The translations under genes and the position numbers were made by a program. Of a stretch of 53,467 nt of DNA, positions 29,301 through 36,333 are shown piece after piece; position 1 is the first letter of the stretch, and each line of letters begins with the position of its first letter. The stretch is taken from contig NZ_JABXYX010000049.1 in the NCBI RefSeq assembly GCF_017982655.1, positions 1-53,467 on the forward strand, in the 5' to 3' direction. Origin of the DNA: Brasilonema sp. CT11 (lineage in GTDB: Bacteria; Cyanobacteriota; Cyanobacteriia; Cyanobacteriales; Nostocaceae). Under the pieces are notes generated by a model. The model was not told the DNA's origin and did not search any database. It was given only the letters and a program-made list of their open reading frames with translations.

Positions 29301-32300
29301 CCAAGTGCTTGCAAATGATGCGCCAGTTGATTGGCACGGCAATTCAACTCCCGGTAGCTCAGTTGCTGGTCTTCAAACACCACAGCAACTGCATTTGGAG
29401 TGCGCTCGACCTGCTCCTCAAATAGCTGATGGATGCATTTATCCTGTGGATAGTTGGCTTGAGTCTGATTCCATTGCACTAACAACTGATGTCGCTGTGC
29501 TTCTGTCAGCAATGGTAATTGACCGATTAGCTGTTCTGGATTGCTAACAATACCTTCTAACAGCGTTTGAAAATGCCCCATCATTCGACGAATGGTGTCC
29601 GGTTCAAACAAGTCGGTGTTGTACTCCCAACTTCCAACAAGTCCCGACTCTATCTCTTGCATTGACAAGGTTAAATCAAACTTCGCCGTCACACTCGACA
29701 TAGACAAGGAAGTGAGCGTAAGACCTGGCAATTCCAATTTTCTCATTGGCGTATTCTGCCAGACAAACATCACTTGGAATAAAGGACTATGGCTGAGATT
29801 ACGTTCCGGCTGCAAGGCTTCGACCACTTGCTCAAATGGCACATCTTGGTGTGCATAAGCATCCAGGGCTACCTGTCGCACTTGGGATAATAACTTAGAA
29901 AAACTAGGATTGCCTTGAATCTGAGTACGCAGCACCAAGGTGTTTACGAAAAAGCCAATGAGAGATTCTATCTCTTGGCGGTTGCGGTTAGCGATGGGAG
30001 TGCCGATGAGAATGTCATCTTGACCTGACAAACGGGAAAGTAAAATGACAAACGCCGTTTGTAGGGTCATAAATAGAGTTGCACCTGATTGCTGACTCAA
30101 GTGTTTGAGCTGTTTGGTCAACTCAGCACTGAGTTCAAAAGTTTCGGTGCTACCCCTAAAGCCTTGCACGGGAGGGCGGTGTCGGTCAGTAGGTAACTCT
30201 AGCAGTGCTGGTGCTCCTGCCAAGTGTTGCTTCCAGTAATTGAGTTCAGACTCAAGCACTTCTCCACTCAGGCACTGCCGCTGCCATTGAGCGAAGTCAG
30301 CGTACTGAATGGGTAGTTCAGGCAAAGTACAGGAGGCTCCTGATACAAAGGTTTGATATAAAGTAGATAACTCTTGGATGAACACCCCAATTGACCAAGC
30401 ATCGCAAATGATGTGATGCATGGTTACCAGCAGCAAGTGAGAGTTTTCTCCAAGCTGTAGTATGGTGACGCGCAGTAAAGGACCAGTCGCTAAATCAAAA
30501 GGACGTTGAGCCTCCTGCATGACCAAATGTTTGACTTGTGTAGTTTGCTCCACACTAGGCAGCGCTTGTAAGTCTATTAGGGGAATGGTGATTGCTCTGG
30601 GAAGGGCGATCGCCTGAACTGGAGTGCCATTGACTGTCCCAAAAGTGGTACGTAAAACCTCGTGGCGTTGGACGAGTTCGCTTAAGGCTTGTTCTAAGGC
30701 AACCACATTTAACTGTCCAGTAATTTGAACTGCTGCAGGTACGTTGTAAGTTGGGCTAGAACCTTCCAACTGATTCAAAAACCACAGCCGTTCTTGCGCC
30801 CACGATAGAGGTAAAGCTTCAGTATCCCTCGGTCTCGGTTCCATCGGAGGAACTACCAAGCTTCTTGTGGTGAGCAGCATTGCTGAGATTGCTTGGTCAA
30901 GTTCAGCAACAGTAAGAGCTTCAAACAAAGTCCGCAGGGGTATCTCAACTTGGAAAATCTGCCGCAAGCGAGAAACAACTTGAGTTGCTAGTAAGGAATG
31001 TCCCCCGAGTTCAAAGAAGTTATTGTGAACTCCCACCTGTTGTAGACCTAAAACCGAAGCAAAGATGTTAGCAATAATTTCTTCAGTGGGGGTGCGAGGT
31101 GCTACCAAGCCCTCGTCCTGAGCCAGTTCTCCCTTTGGTGCGCTCAGAGCTTGGCGATTAACCTTACCATTGGGGCTTAGAGGCAGAGCGTCTAGCACTA
31201 CAAAAGCCGACGGCACCATATACTCAGGTAGTTTCTCTTTCAAAAAGCAGCGGATTTCACTGTTTGAAGGAGCTGAGTGCTCATCAGCAACTAGATAAGC
31301 CACTAGATGCTTGTTGCCAAGTACATCTTCATGTGCTATAATAACAGCCTCGCGTACCTTTGGATATTCGCCAAGCACGGTCTCAATCTCCCCAAGTTCG
31401 ATGCGGAAGCCTCGAATCTTCACCTGATCGTCAATCCGCCCAAGGTACTCCAGAGTACTGTCTGACCGATAGCGAGCTAAGTCACCGGTTTTGTAAAGAC
31501 GCTGTCCTGGTTCATCATTAAAGGGGTTCGGGATAAATTTAGCAGTGCTCAGGTCTGGCTGGTTCAGATAGCCTCGGGCAAGCCCGACTCCGCCAATATG
31601 CAGTTCACCTGCGACGCCAATAGGCACTGGCTGCCCGTGTTGATCCAACACGTAGAGCTGGGTATTGACAATTGGCTGACCAATGGGAATTGATCCTGAA
31701 TGATGCTGTCCTGTTGGCACCTGATAAATGCAGCAGCCAACTACAGTTTCTGTTGGTCCGTATTCATTGAATAGTATTGTATTGGGGGCAAAATTTTGCC
31801 AAAAAGCAATGTTGTTTGCAGTGAGGTTTTCACCACCGATGACCAAGGCTCGTGTTCGACCTGCTGCTTCATAGGGTGATAACTGCTGAGCGAATAACTC
31901 CAAATGCGCTGGTGTAATTTTAATCAGACTGAGATTAGATTTTTGACGTAGGGTATTACAAAGGGCATCTATACCTTGGTTTTCAGGTAGCAGTTCTACC
32001 GAACACCCTACTAGTAAGGGTGAAAATAAACTTGTAATTGTTAGGTCAAAGGCAAGGGAAGAGTGAACCAGTGTCCCCGACCCCTGCTCAACTGTATACG
32101 CCTGCACACACCAGTTGAGGTAGTTGACTAGACCTCTATGAGGAATTAATGTTCCTTTAGGTTTGCCAGTAGAGCCGGAGGTGTAGATGACATATGCTAA
32201 GTTAAGAGCTGTTGTCTGACTGACTGGGTTTTCTATCCGCTCCTGAGCTATCGTCTGCCAATCAGTATCTAAGTAAATGACTTTGGTTTGATCTGTTGGT

Positions 32301-34042
32301 ATGTCTTGTGCTAAACGCTGCTGCGTCAGCAGTAATGGCATCTGAGTATCTTCTAGGATAAAAACTTTACGTTTTCCTGGATAGGTCGGGTCGATTGGTA
32401 CATAGGCTCCACCCGCTTTGAGAATACCAAGAAGTCCGATGACCATTTCTAAGGAGCGTTCTACACAAAGTCCTACTAGTATTTCTGGTTCTACACTCAA
32501 CTTTTGCAGGTAATGAGCTAACTGATTCGCACGGGTGTTTAGCTCCCGATAGGTTAACACAGAGTCTTCAAACACCACGGCAACTGCATTTGGAGTGCGC
32601 TCGACCTGCTCCTCGAACAGCTGATGGATGCATTTATCCTGTGGATAGTTGGCTGCTGTTTGATTCCACTCTACCAACAACTGATGCCGCTCAGCTTCTG
32701 TCAGCAACGGTAATTGACCCACTGGCTGTTCTGGATTGCTAACAATCCCTTCTAACAGCGTTTGAAAATGCCCCATCATTCGGCGAATGGTGTCCGCTTC
32801 AAACAAGTCGGTGTTGTACTCCCAACTTCCAACAAGTCCCGACTCTATCTCTTGCATTGACAAGGTTAAATCAAACTTGGCGATGATGCGCTTTTGTTCT
32901 AGTGGCTTCAAGGTCAACCCAGGCAGTTCTAAAGTGCCTATCACCGCATTCTGCAACACAAACATGACTTGGAACAGAGGATGGTGACTCAGAGAACGTT
33001 CCGGTTGCAAAACTTCCACCAGCTGCTCAAAGGGTAAGTCTTGGTGGGCATAAGCATTCAGAGTCATCTGCCGCACCTGCTGCAACAACTCCCGGAAGGT
33101 GGGGTTGCCACCTAAGTGGGTGCGCAGGACTAAGGTGTTCACGAAAAACCCAATCAGCGGCTCTATTTCCTGACGATTGCGGTTGGCAATGGGGGAGCCA
33201 ACAACTATGTTCTCCTGCTGACTGTAACGCGACAGCAGGAGAGCAAATGCCGCTTGTAAGGTCATAAATAGAGTTGCACCTGAGTGCTGACTCAAGTGTT
33301 TGAGCTGTTGGGTCAACTCAGCACTGAGTTCAAAAGTCTCGCTGCTACCTCGGAAGGCTTGTACAGGAGGACGGGGGCGATCAGTCGGTAACTCTAGCAG
33401 TGCTGGTGCTCCTGCCAGTTGTTGTTTCCAGTAGTCGAGTTGGGACTCCAGCACTTCTCCACTCAGCCATTGCCGTTGCCATTCAGCGAAGTCAGCATAC
33501 TGGATAGGCAAGTCTGGTAGAGGAGAGGGTTCTCCTTGGCAGAACGCTTTGTAGAGCGCTGACAACTCTTGAATGAAAATCCCTACCGACCAAACATCTG
33601 CAATTATGTGGTGTACTGTTATTTGTAACACATGGGAGTGTTTTGCCAGCTTTAATAAACTAACTCGCACTAAAGAGTCTGTGGAGAGGTCAAAGGGTTT
33701 TCTAGCTTCCTCACTTATTTGGCGTTGTATCCTAGCAAACTGTTCCTCTGGAGCCATCTTGTCTAGTTCAATTATGGGTAAAGTCAAGGCGGCTGTAGAA
33801 GCAATTACTTGAAATGGTACTCCATCGATAACTTTAAAGGTAGTTCGCAAAACTTCATGACGTTGCTGTATCTCCTGTATTGCCCTTGTTAAAGCAGTAA
33901 TATTCAGTTGCCCATCTAGCTGCAAAGCACTAAAGATATTGTAAGAAGCATTGCCAGGGTCTAACTGGTCAAGAAACCAAAGCCGTTCTTGAGCAAAAGA
34001 TACAGGAAAGATAAAGACTTCTTCTGATGTGGGAGTAAGCAT
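20384..34042 (-). CDS. Four-module NRPS with terminal thioesterase
   Basis: A 4552-residue synthetase arranged (C-A-PCP)x4-TE. C-domain motifs are HHIIADVW, HHIICDAW, HHIIFDAW and HHIISDDW. A-domain codes read by eye: A1 D-L-T-K-V-G-E-V-G-K (Asn-type), A2 D-T-E-D-I-G-T-V-V-K (acidic pocket, basic residue such as Lys), A3 D-A-R-H-F-S-L-M-V-K (identical to A2 of the other NRPS, Ser-like), A4 D-I-L-Q-L-G-L-I-W-K (Gly-type). PCPs carry GGHSLL. The thioesterase (about 4300-4540) has GWCLGG, so its nucleophile is Cys (codon TGT), and a catalytic His in GNHRTIV. No epimerase or methyltransferase was seen. There is no clear docking domain at the N-terminus. The Shine-Dalgarno sequence is weak. Confidence 0.93.
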   Translation of the reverse strand: MLTPTSEEVFIFPVSFAQERLWFLDQLDPGNASYNIFSALQLDGQLNITALTRAIQEIQQRHEVLRTTFKVIDGVPFQVIASTAALTLPIIELDKMAPEEQFARIQRQISEEARKPFDLSTDSLVRVSLLKLAKHSHVLQITVHHIIADVWSVGIFIQELSALYKAFCQGEPSPLPDLPIQYADFAEWQRQWLSGEVLESQLDYWKQQLAGAPALLELPTDRPRPPVQAFRGSSETFELSAELTQQLKHLSQHSGATLFMTLQAAFALLLSRYSQQENIVVGSPIANRNRQEIEPLIGFFVNTLVLRTHLGGNPTFRELLQQVRQMTLNAYAHQDLPFEQLVEVLQPERSLSHHPLFQVMFVLQNAVIGTLELPGLTLKPLEQKRIIAKFDLTLSMQEIESGLVGSWEYNTDLFEADTIRRMMGHFQTLLEGIVSNPEQPVGQLPLLTEAERHQLLVEWNQTAANYPQDKCIHQLFEEQVERTPNAVAVVFEDSVLTYRELNTRANQLAHYLQKLSVEPEILVGLCVERSLEMVIGLLGILKAGGAYVPIDPTYPGKRKVFILEDTQMPLLLTQQRLAQDIPTDQTKVIYLDTDWQTIAQERIENPVSQTTALNLAYVIYTSGSTGKPKGTLIPHRGLVNYLNWCVQAYTVEQGSGTLVHSSLAFDLTITSLFSPLLVGCSVELLPENQGIDALCNTLRQKSNLSLIKITPAHLELFAQQLSPYEAAGRTRALVIGGENLTANNIAFWQNFAPNTILFNEYGPTETVVGCCIYQVPTGQHHSGSIPIGQPIVNTQLYVLDQHGQPVPIGVAGELHIGGVGLARGYLNQPDLSTAKFIPNPFNDEPGQRLYKTGDLARYRSDSTLEYLGRIDDQVKIRGFRIELGEIETVLGEYPKVREAVIIAHEDVLGNKHLVAYLVADEHSAPSNSEIRCFLKEKLPEYMVPSAFVVLDALPLSPNGKVNRQALSAPKGELAQDEGLVAPRTPTEEIIANIFASVLGLQQVGVHNNFFELGGHSLLATQVVSRLRQIFQVEIPLRTLFEALTVAELDQAISAMLLTTRSLVVPPMEPRPRDTEALPLSWAQERLWFLNQLEGSSPTYNVPAAVQITGQLNVVALEQALSELVQRHEVLRTTFGTVNGTPVQAIALPRAITIPLIDLQALPSVEQTTQVKHLVMQEAQRPFDLATGPLLRVTILQLGENSHLLLVTMHHIICDAWSIGVFIQELSTLYQTFVSGASCTLPELPIQYADFAQWQRQCLSGEVLESELNYWKQHLAGAPALLELPTDRHRPPVQGFRGSTETFELSAELTKQLKHLSQQSGATLFMTLQTAFVILLSRLSGQDDILIGTPIANRNRQEIESLIGFFVNTLVLRTQIQGNPSFSKLLSQVRQVALDAYAHQDVPFEQVVEALQPERNLSHSPLFQVMFVWQNTPMRKLELPGLTLTSLSMSSVTAKFDLTLSMQEIESGLVGSWEYNTDLFEPDTIRRMMGHFQTLLEGIVSNPEQLIGQLPLLTEAQRHQLLVQWNQTQANYPQDKCIHQLFEEQVERTPNAVAVVFEDQQLSYRELNCRANQLAHHLQALGVEPEVLVGLCVERSLEMVVGLLSILKAGGAYVPLDPAYPQERLSHILNDSQVSVLLTTEKLVTRLPEHQTQVVCLDPNWRIISHHSQDNPASKVKPKNLAYVIYTSGSTGKPKGVMIQHQSLVNFTKTAQAEYELSASDRVLQFASISFDTAAEEIYPCLTCGGMLVLRSNEMLSVVPEFLEKCKELNLTVLDLPTAYWHQVIFESASANLMLPESLRLVIIGGERALPEAVEMWQKYVGTMPKLVNTYGPTEATVVATLCKLSGSTSANFDQQEVSIGYPICNVQVYLLDKYFQPVPIGVPGELYIGGAGLARGYLNLPELTQEKFIPNPINCEKDARLYKTGDLARYFPDGSIQFLGRIDHQVKIRGFRIELEEIESVLTQCPQVRETVVIAWEDHPGNKRLVAYVVPQQERPTTSILRGFLKKKLPEYMVPGAFVFLEALPLTPNGKLDRRALPAPNAEIALDDSLIAPRTPTEEIIANIFASVLKLEQVGIQNNFFELGGHSLLATQVVSRLRESLQIEVPLRTLFESPTVAELDQAIWALRQTTSDSVVAAIKPIPKDTQALPLSWGQERLWFLDQLEGGNASYNMPTALQISGGLNIVALEYAFSEIIQRHSILRTTFPTLNGTPVQKITSPTAVRIPVVDLRFLSADEQTACVQQLATQQAQQTFDLAGGPLIRFQLLQLKEQSHVLLVTLHHIIFDAWSSDIFVRELVALYQAYIHQQPSPLSVPSIQYADFAYWQRQWLQAQVLEKQLSYWKQQLGGTLPILQLPTDKYDLPTGNHTTDNHKGEQQRIVLSKELTACLKTLSRQKGVTVFMTLLAAFKVLLSRHTGQEDLIVGVPIAGRNYLGCENLIGFFINTLPLRTDLCGNPSFEQLLIKVREITLAAYNNQDIPFEKLVEQLRPERSLNRHPVFDVMFNMINTPEVALELPGLTFEPLVLTQSQSKFLITIVVQQQADSLNISLVYRHNLFSAERMRIFLEQFEYLLQQIVTEPDRCIQSYSLVTPQSQSLLPNPSALVAEPEYKPVPSLFSAWAQQAPEQTAIRQNGQTWTYQELAQTTDAIAQVLLSCGVQPGDVVALCGPKSFGLIASMLGVFKSGAVLLMLDLKLPQPRQQLMLEEAQAKYLLNVVGTQSKRAHLTQSSLEIIDVDAVSARVMSTLQSSSGMTSCLPTLSANDLAYIFFTSGSTGTPKGVLGTHKGISHFLDWERQTFEIGPDERVAQLTSLTFDAVLRDVFLPLTSGATLCLPNQDDDFGIDEVLNWLETEQITVVHTVPALVKSWLTHANQGIYLRKLRWIFFSGEPLTQTLVHQWRQTFPEAGQMVNLYGATETTMVKCFYQVPKEIPAGVMPAGWALPDTQALVLNSTHQLCGIGEIGEIVIRTPFRTLGYINAVQEQQQRFVPNPLSNDPQDLLYYTGDKGRYYPDGALEVLGRLDDQIKIRGIRVAPGEISTVLNQHPAVAESVVVAVEQTSGDKCLVAYVVAKPNQTFAESELRYFLKKQLPQYLVPSIFVVLDALPLTANGKVNRRALPAPSVQVAKNATCVLPRTPTEEVIVNIFAEVLKLQHLGVDDNFFELGGHSLLATQVVSRLREIFQVEIPLRTLFEAPTVAELDQAILALRQTASGLVIPRIEPVSRATEFLPLSWAQERLWFLDQLEGSSATYNMPVAVQISGRLDVAALEQALSELVRRHEILRTTFPLVNGVPVQVIAPSSAIAIPVVDLRLLASVEQTAEVKRLGLSQTKRSFDLATDSLLRVLALQLGEDNYVLLVIMHHIISDDWSFSIFIQELSTLYQAFSSKVPSPLLDLPIQYADFAVWQRQWLKREILENQLNYWKQQLAGIPTLLDLPTDRQRPPVQTFRGSTETFELNADLTQQIKDLSQQSGTTLFMTLLAAFALLLSRYSCQEDIVLGSPIANRNRQEIESLIGIFINTLVLRIDLQNNPTFRELLQHVRQMTLDAYAHQDLPFEQLVEVLQPERSLGHHPLFQVMFVLHNAPQKTLELPGLTLTPLKQQRTVAKFDLTLSMSETASGLVGTWEYNSDLFEADTIQRMKGHFQTLLKSIVANSDRSVSQLSLLTEQEQYQMLVEWNNTQADYPVNKCVHHLFEEQAERTPENIAVVFENQHLTYAELNSQANQLAHYLQSQGVKPETLVGICIHPSLEMVVGLLGILKAGAAYVPLDPKYPQERLAFMLSNSGLPVLLTSGDTKVEVTKHQARLIDINKNWEIISQENEKNLIGSAQPEHLVYVIYTSGSTGKPKGVQISHQSVVNFLTAMQQQLGLTDQDVLLAVTTLSFDIAALELYLPLTVGAQVVLNPGEVASDGIQLAQKLAKAVGGKGATVMQATPVTWRLLLASGWKGHPHLSILVGGEALPQELATQLLSKGASVWNLYGPTETTIWSSVYKIKTQAKEACDTDVEYIGRPIANTQFYILDNHLQPTPIGVPGELHIGGAGLARGYLNANELNAEKFIPNPFSDKSETLLYKTGDLACYKSDGNVKFLGRIDNQVKIRGFRIELGEIEAVLTKHPAVREVVVIDREMSAGDKRLIAYIVPDWNQTPTSVELRDFLQKQLPNYMVPTNFVILKEMPLTPNGKINRRALPEPEQSLSQHDRFVPPRDRLELELTQIWSEVLNVNPVGVVNNFFDLGGHSLLAISLMARIQQKFGQILPLTTLFQGATVEQQAVLLRQQSDMHPWSALVTIQPKGSKPPLFFIHPGGGSVFNYLKLAQYLSTKRPLYGLEANGFESGQEPHSQVEEMATHYIKAIQTVQPNGPYLLAGWCLGGAIAFEMAQQLRVQGQRTSLLAMIDIFDFSANSDGFTPDEAALLVPLFRNHLSLPEEQLQQVEANLLEMEVDEQLAYTIDQAKQHNLQLPPGFGVEQLGRLLKVRKFHACAAVNYIPQLYYPGTITLLQASEGNSANSGNPTLGWEALVDKVELHWVPGNHRTIVQQPHVKVLAEKLQICLDQSQAEE

Positions 34043-34093
34043 ATCGTCACTACTTCTTGAAAAATCTAGAAATTTTGGAGGATTCGAGTCTCA

Positions 34094-34939
34094 CTAGGAG
34101 CAGGCTATGATCATTTGACCATTGGTTTGCTGTAGAAGGACATCATCTCTTGCAGGTTGCAATGGAACGTAATCTTGGCAGACCAAGAATTCTGGTCGAG
34201 GCTTACCCTTGGAAATTGGAATATTTTTGATGCTGTTGTAAGTAATAATAATGATTCTGCGATCATAAGGAGAAATGTTAGGAACCGAGGCATGAGCTAC
34301 ATTGCCATGAAAGAATAAAACAGAGCCTCTAGGACCAACTGGGGCTACCATGCCTCCCTTTTCCACCATCTGAGCAACATTTGTCTGGTTTAGACAGTAC
34401 TTGAGATTGGCACTAACATTAGCTTGCCAATCTGCATCTTTGTCGCCGCTATTCGGTATCTGTGCCTCAACATCAACCATTCCCTCTTTATGTGAGCCTG
34501 GGATTAGATACAGCGGACCATTAAAGTGATTAACTTCATCTAAGAAAATACTGATATTGACCACTTCGGGCGTTGGCATACCATCTTCTTTATACCAAAA
34601 GACGTAATCCTGATGCCACGGCCAAGCATCACCTGTAAAAGCAGCCTTCATATTGATTTTGAACTGGTAAAGATAGACCAATTCTTTAAGAATCTGCTGA
34701 ACTGGTTCCAAAAGGCGGGGATGTTGAATTAATCTTTTAAAGATTTCGCTGTGAGTGTGACAACCATGAAGAGCGCGTACCGTTTTGTTGTCGTTTTCTA
34801 CCATCCTCCCCGGATCACCCTCCGGTAACCGTGAAAGTTCCCTCTGCAGAATGCTGACTTCCTTCTCTGAGAAATAGCCAGGGAAGAATAAAAATCCATC
34901 TTCCTCGTACTGTTGGATCTGCTTTTTAGATAGTTTCAT
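34094..34939 (-). CDS. PhyH/EctD-like 2OG-Fe(II) dioxygenase
   Basis: A 281-residue phytanoyl-CoA dioxygenase family protein close in motif content to ectoine hydroxylase-type amino acid hydroxylases: WPWHQDYVFW with the HxD pair and GMP shortly after, NGPLYLIPGSHK, and a distal His in HGNVAHAS followed by R in YDRRIIII. AGGAG lies 8 bases before the ATG. It is the first gene of the lipopeptide operon, 51 bp before the NRPS whose first A domain reads as Asn. A role in hydroxylating an amino acid building block (for example Asn) is an inference. Confidence 0.85.
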   Translation of the reverse strand: MKLSKKQIQQYEEDGFLFFPGYFSEKEVSILQRELSRLPEGDPGRMVENDNKTVRALHGCHTHSEIFKRLIQHPRLLEPVQQILKELVYLYQFKINMKAAFTGDAWPWHQDYVFWYKEDGMPTPEVVNISIFLDEVNHFNGPLYLIPGSHKEGMVDVEAQIPNSGDKDADWQANVSANLKYCLNQTNVAQMVEKGGMVAPVGPRGSVLFFHGNVAHASVPNISPYDRRIIIITYNSIKNIPISKGKPRPEFLVCQDYVPLQPARDDVLLQQTNGQMIIACS

Positions 34940-35023
34940 AGAGTTTGCTCCTAATAAAAATTGCCGCTATATTTATCCCTAGTTGTTTCTCCCTTACTTT
35001 GCTGACCATAAAAATAAACTTAA
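34940..35023 (-). promoter_or_regulatory. Leader of the lipopeptide operon
   Basis: This AT-rich stretch directly precedes the first operon gene and must hold the ribosome-binding site (AGGAG). It is cut short on its upstream side by the MITE starting at 35024, so the operon promoter lies either in these 84 bp, in the MITE, or beyond it. No convincing -10/-35 pair was identified. Confidence 0.3.
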
Positions 35024-35325
35024 GAGGATGTCTGAAAAGTATACGAGATGTATATTTTGTCATTCTGTAGACGCTTCTGCGGTTTTCCATAGGGTGTGCA
35101 ACGAAGTGGAGTGTATCTCCTACTGAGATGCTGCGCGAATGCGTAACGTCTCCTGTTCGCGCAGCGTGCCTGAAGGGCTTAGGTGACTCAGAATCTCAAT
35201 TTTTTGTTGTGAGCAGAGATGCTGAGCGCCAAGGGCGCACGCTACGCGAACACTGCGCTGATGCTGCGTATGCCTTAGGCACGCTGAGCGAACAGCATGA
35301 CATTTTTGACTTCTTAGACATCCTC
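35024..35325. mobile_element. MITE-like element, 302 bp, TIR GAGGATGTCT
   Basis: The ends are inverted repeats: GAGGATGTCTGAAAAGT at the left, and GAGGATGTCTAAGAAGT read from the right. Both are flanked by TAA (35021-35023 and 35326-35328), consistent with a 3-bp target duplication. There is no transposase inside. The interior is rich in hairpins, such as GCTGCGCGAA near 35129 pairing with TTCGCGCAGC near 35155. It is probably a non-autonomous derivative of a cyanobacterial IS and sits 85 bp upstream of the first operon gene. Confidence 0.7.
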
Positions 35326-35438
35326 TAAGCTCGACTTTCTGCCTCTTCTTCAATCACCAAAACTTTTGTCATTATTTCTCCCGATATTTAGTCATAATGA
35401 TTTGACAGTTGTGTGGGTTCACAAACTATTGCCATAAG

Positions 35439-35519
35439 AGCCATTAGAAACTTGCAGCTTAGCAAGTCTCTAATGGCTACAGTGTGATTTGAGCAATGGC
35501 TGCAGTGTGATTTGAGCTT
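35439..35519. repeat. Stem-loop followed by a 23-bp tandem duplication
   Basis: AGCCATTAGAAACTTGC (35439-35455) pairs with GCAAGTCTCTAATGGCT (35462-35478) around a 6-base loop. The 3' side runs into two tandem copies of TGGCTRCAGTGTGATTTGAGC. No T-tract follows the stem, so a terminator role is uncertain. The rest of 35330-35920 shows no supported gene. Confidence 0.55.
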
Positions 35520-35919
35520 GAGCAGTCCAAAATGTTGTATTCATTGGTCATCAAAGTCACTTCTACTTACTTCTCGGTTTCAGCGCGGAGTTTTATGCAA
35601 ACACCGCTAATTATTTACAAAACTTTATAAAATGACTAGAGTTTATACGTCCATAGAACTTACCCATTGACAAAAACAGATTATGTAAGATTGGCAAAAC
35701 GGAAGTTAAGCCTACTTACATCTTGCACCAAGAAAAACTGATGGTTTTTAGTCACTCAGTATTAAACCATAAATCCTTATTTAGCGAGAAAAGCCAAGAA
35801 AAATTCTGTAGCTTTATTGCACCTCTTATTATATTGTACGGTTTTCTACGTAGAGGTGCAAGATATGAGCCTCTGACCAGCGCGACTACGCACTGGCAAC
35901 ATATGGAAGAAACACTTGG

Positions 35920-36156
35920 TGTCGAGTAACAGATTATTTGTCGTCTTAACACATTAATGTCGCCCGAGTTTTTTACAATAGACTTGACCTTAATCTATTT
36001 GGATGACCGATAGCTTCGGTCAAGATAATTTTTGGAGTTGAAGATTAATCCTCACAGAACTGTCGTTTACGTCAAAGCTTCTCTGAAAAAGCTTCTAGAC
36101 ATTTCTGATCTAATGATATTAATGTGTTAAGACGACAAATAATTTGTTACCCGACA
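35920..36156. mobile_element. Miniature element with Tn7/TniA-like ends (237 bp)
   Basis: The element starts TGTCG and ends CGACA. Its ends match as inverted repeats over about 38 bp with two mismatches (35921-35958 and 36118-36155). Each end holds two repeated boxes of the type TAACARATTATTTGTCG and TTAACACATTAATGTCG. From memory, such boxes resemble the TnsB-binding ends of cyanobacterial Tn7-like and CRISPR-associated transposons. There is no transposase or cargo inside and no matching 5-bp duplication (CTTGG versus TTATT). It is best read as a non-autonomous MITE that a related transposase could mobilise. Confidence 0.65.
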
Positions 36157-36242
36157 TTATTCTAAGATAAACCTTACAAAACCTCGCGCCATGAGCGTTT
36201 GGGTTAGAGTATCTGTACAAAACAAGTCAATTGTATTTAATT

Positions 36243-36269
36243 ACTTTTGTACAAAAGTGCAATTGCACT
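36243..36269. promoter_or_regulatory. Adjacent perfect palindromes upstream of parA
   Basis: ACTTTTGTACAAAAGT (36243-36258, 16 bp, perfect) is immediately followed by, and overlaps, AGTGCAATTGCACT (36256-36269, 14 bp, perfect). They lie 65-90 bp before the parA start. Such paired palindromes are a likely operator for autoregulation of the partition operon by its ribbon-helix-helix partner, or part of the partition site. Confidence 0.6.
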
Positions 36270-36333
36270 AAAGCAATGTTTTACAATAGTATATTATTAC
36301 TTTTATACTTATGTAAATTTGTGCGCCCTTACA

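Noticed and set aside
20384-34042. Identification of the cluster as a known siderophore (cyanochelin-like) pathway
   Set aside because: FAAL, PKS and oxygenase genes are shared features, but no fused Asp beta-hydroxylase domain and no TonB-dependent receptor genes are present in the window.
35128-35353. Overlapping ORFs on both strands near 35.2 kb
   Set aside because: They lie in or run out of the hairpin-rich MITE and have no ribosome-binding site or protein family resemblance.
35723-35929. 68-codon ORF before the Tn7-like MITE
   Set aside because: Its end runs into the MITE left end, the opposite strand is equally open, and no domain or ribosome-binding site supports it.
36247-36333. N-terminal extension of ParA from a TTG start
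   Set aside because: It would translate through the palindromic operator, and the family start fits the ATG at 36334.
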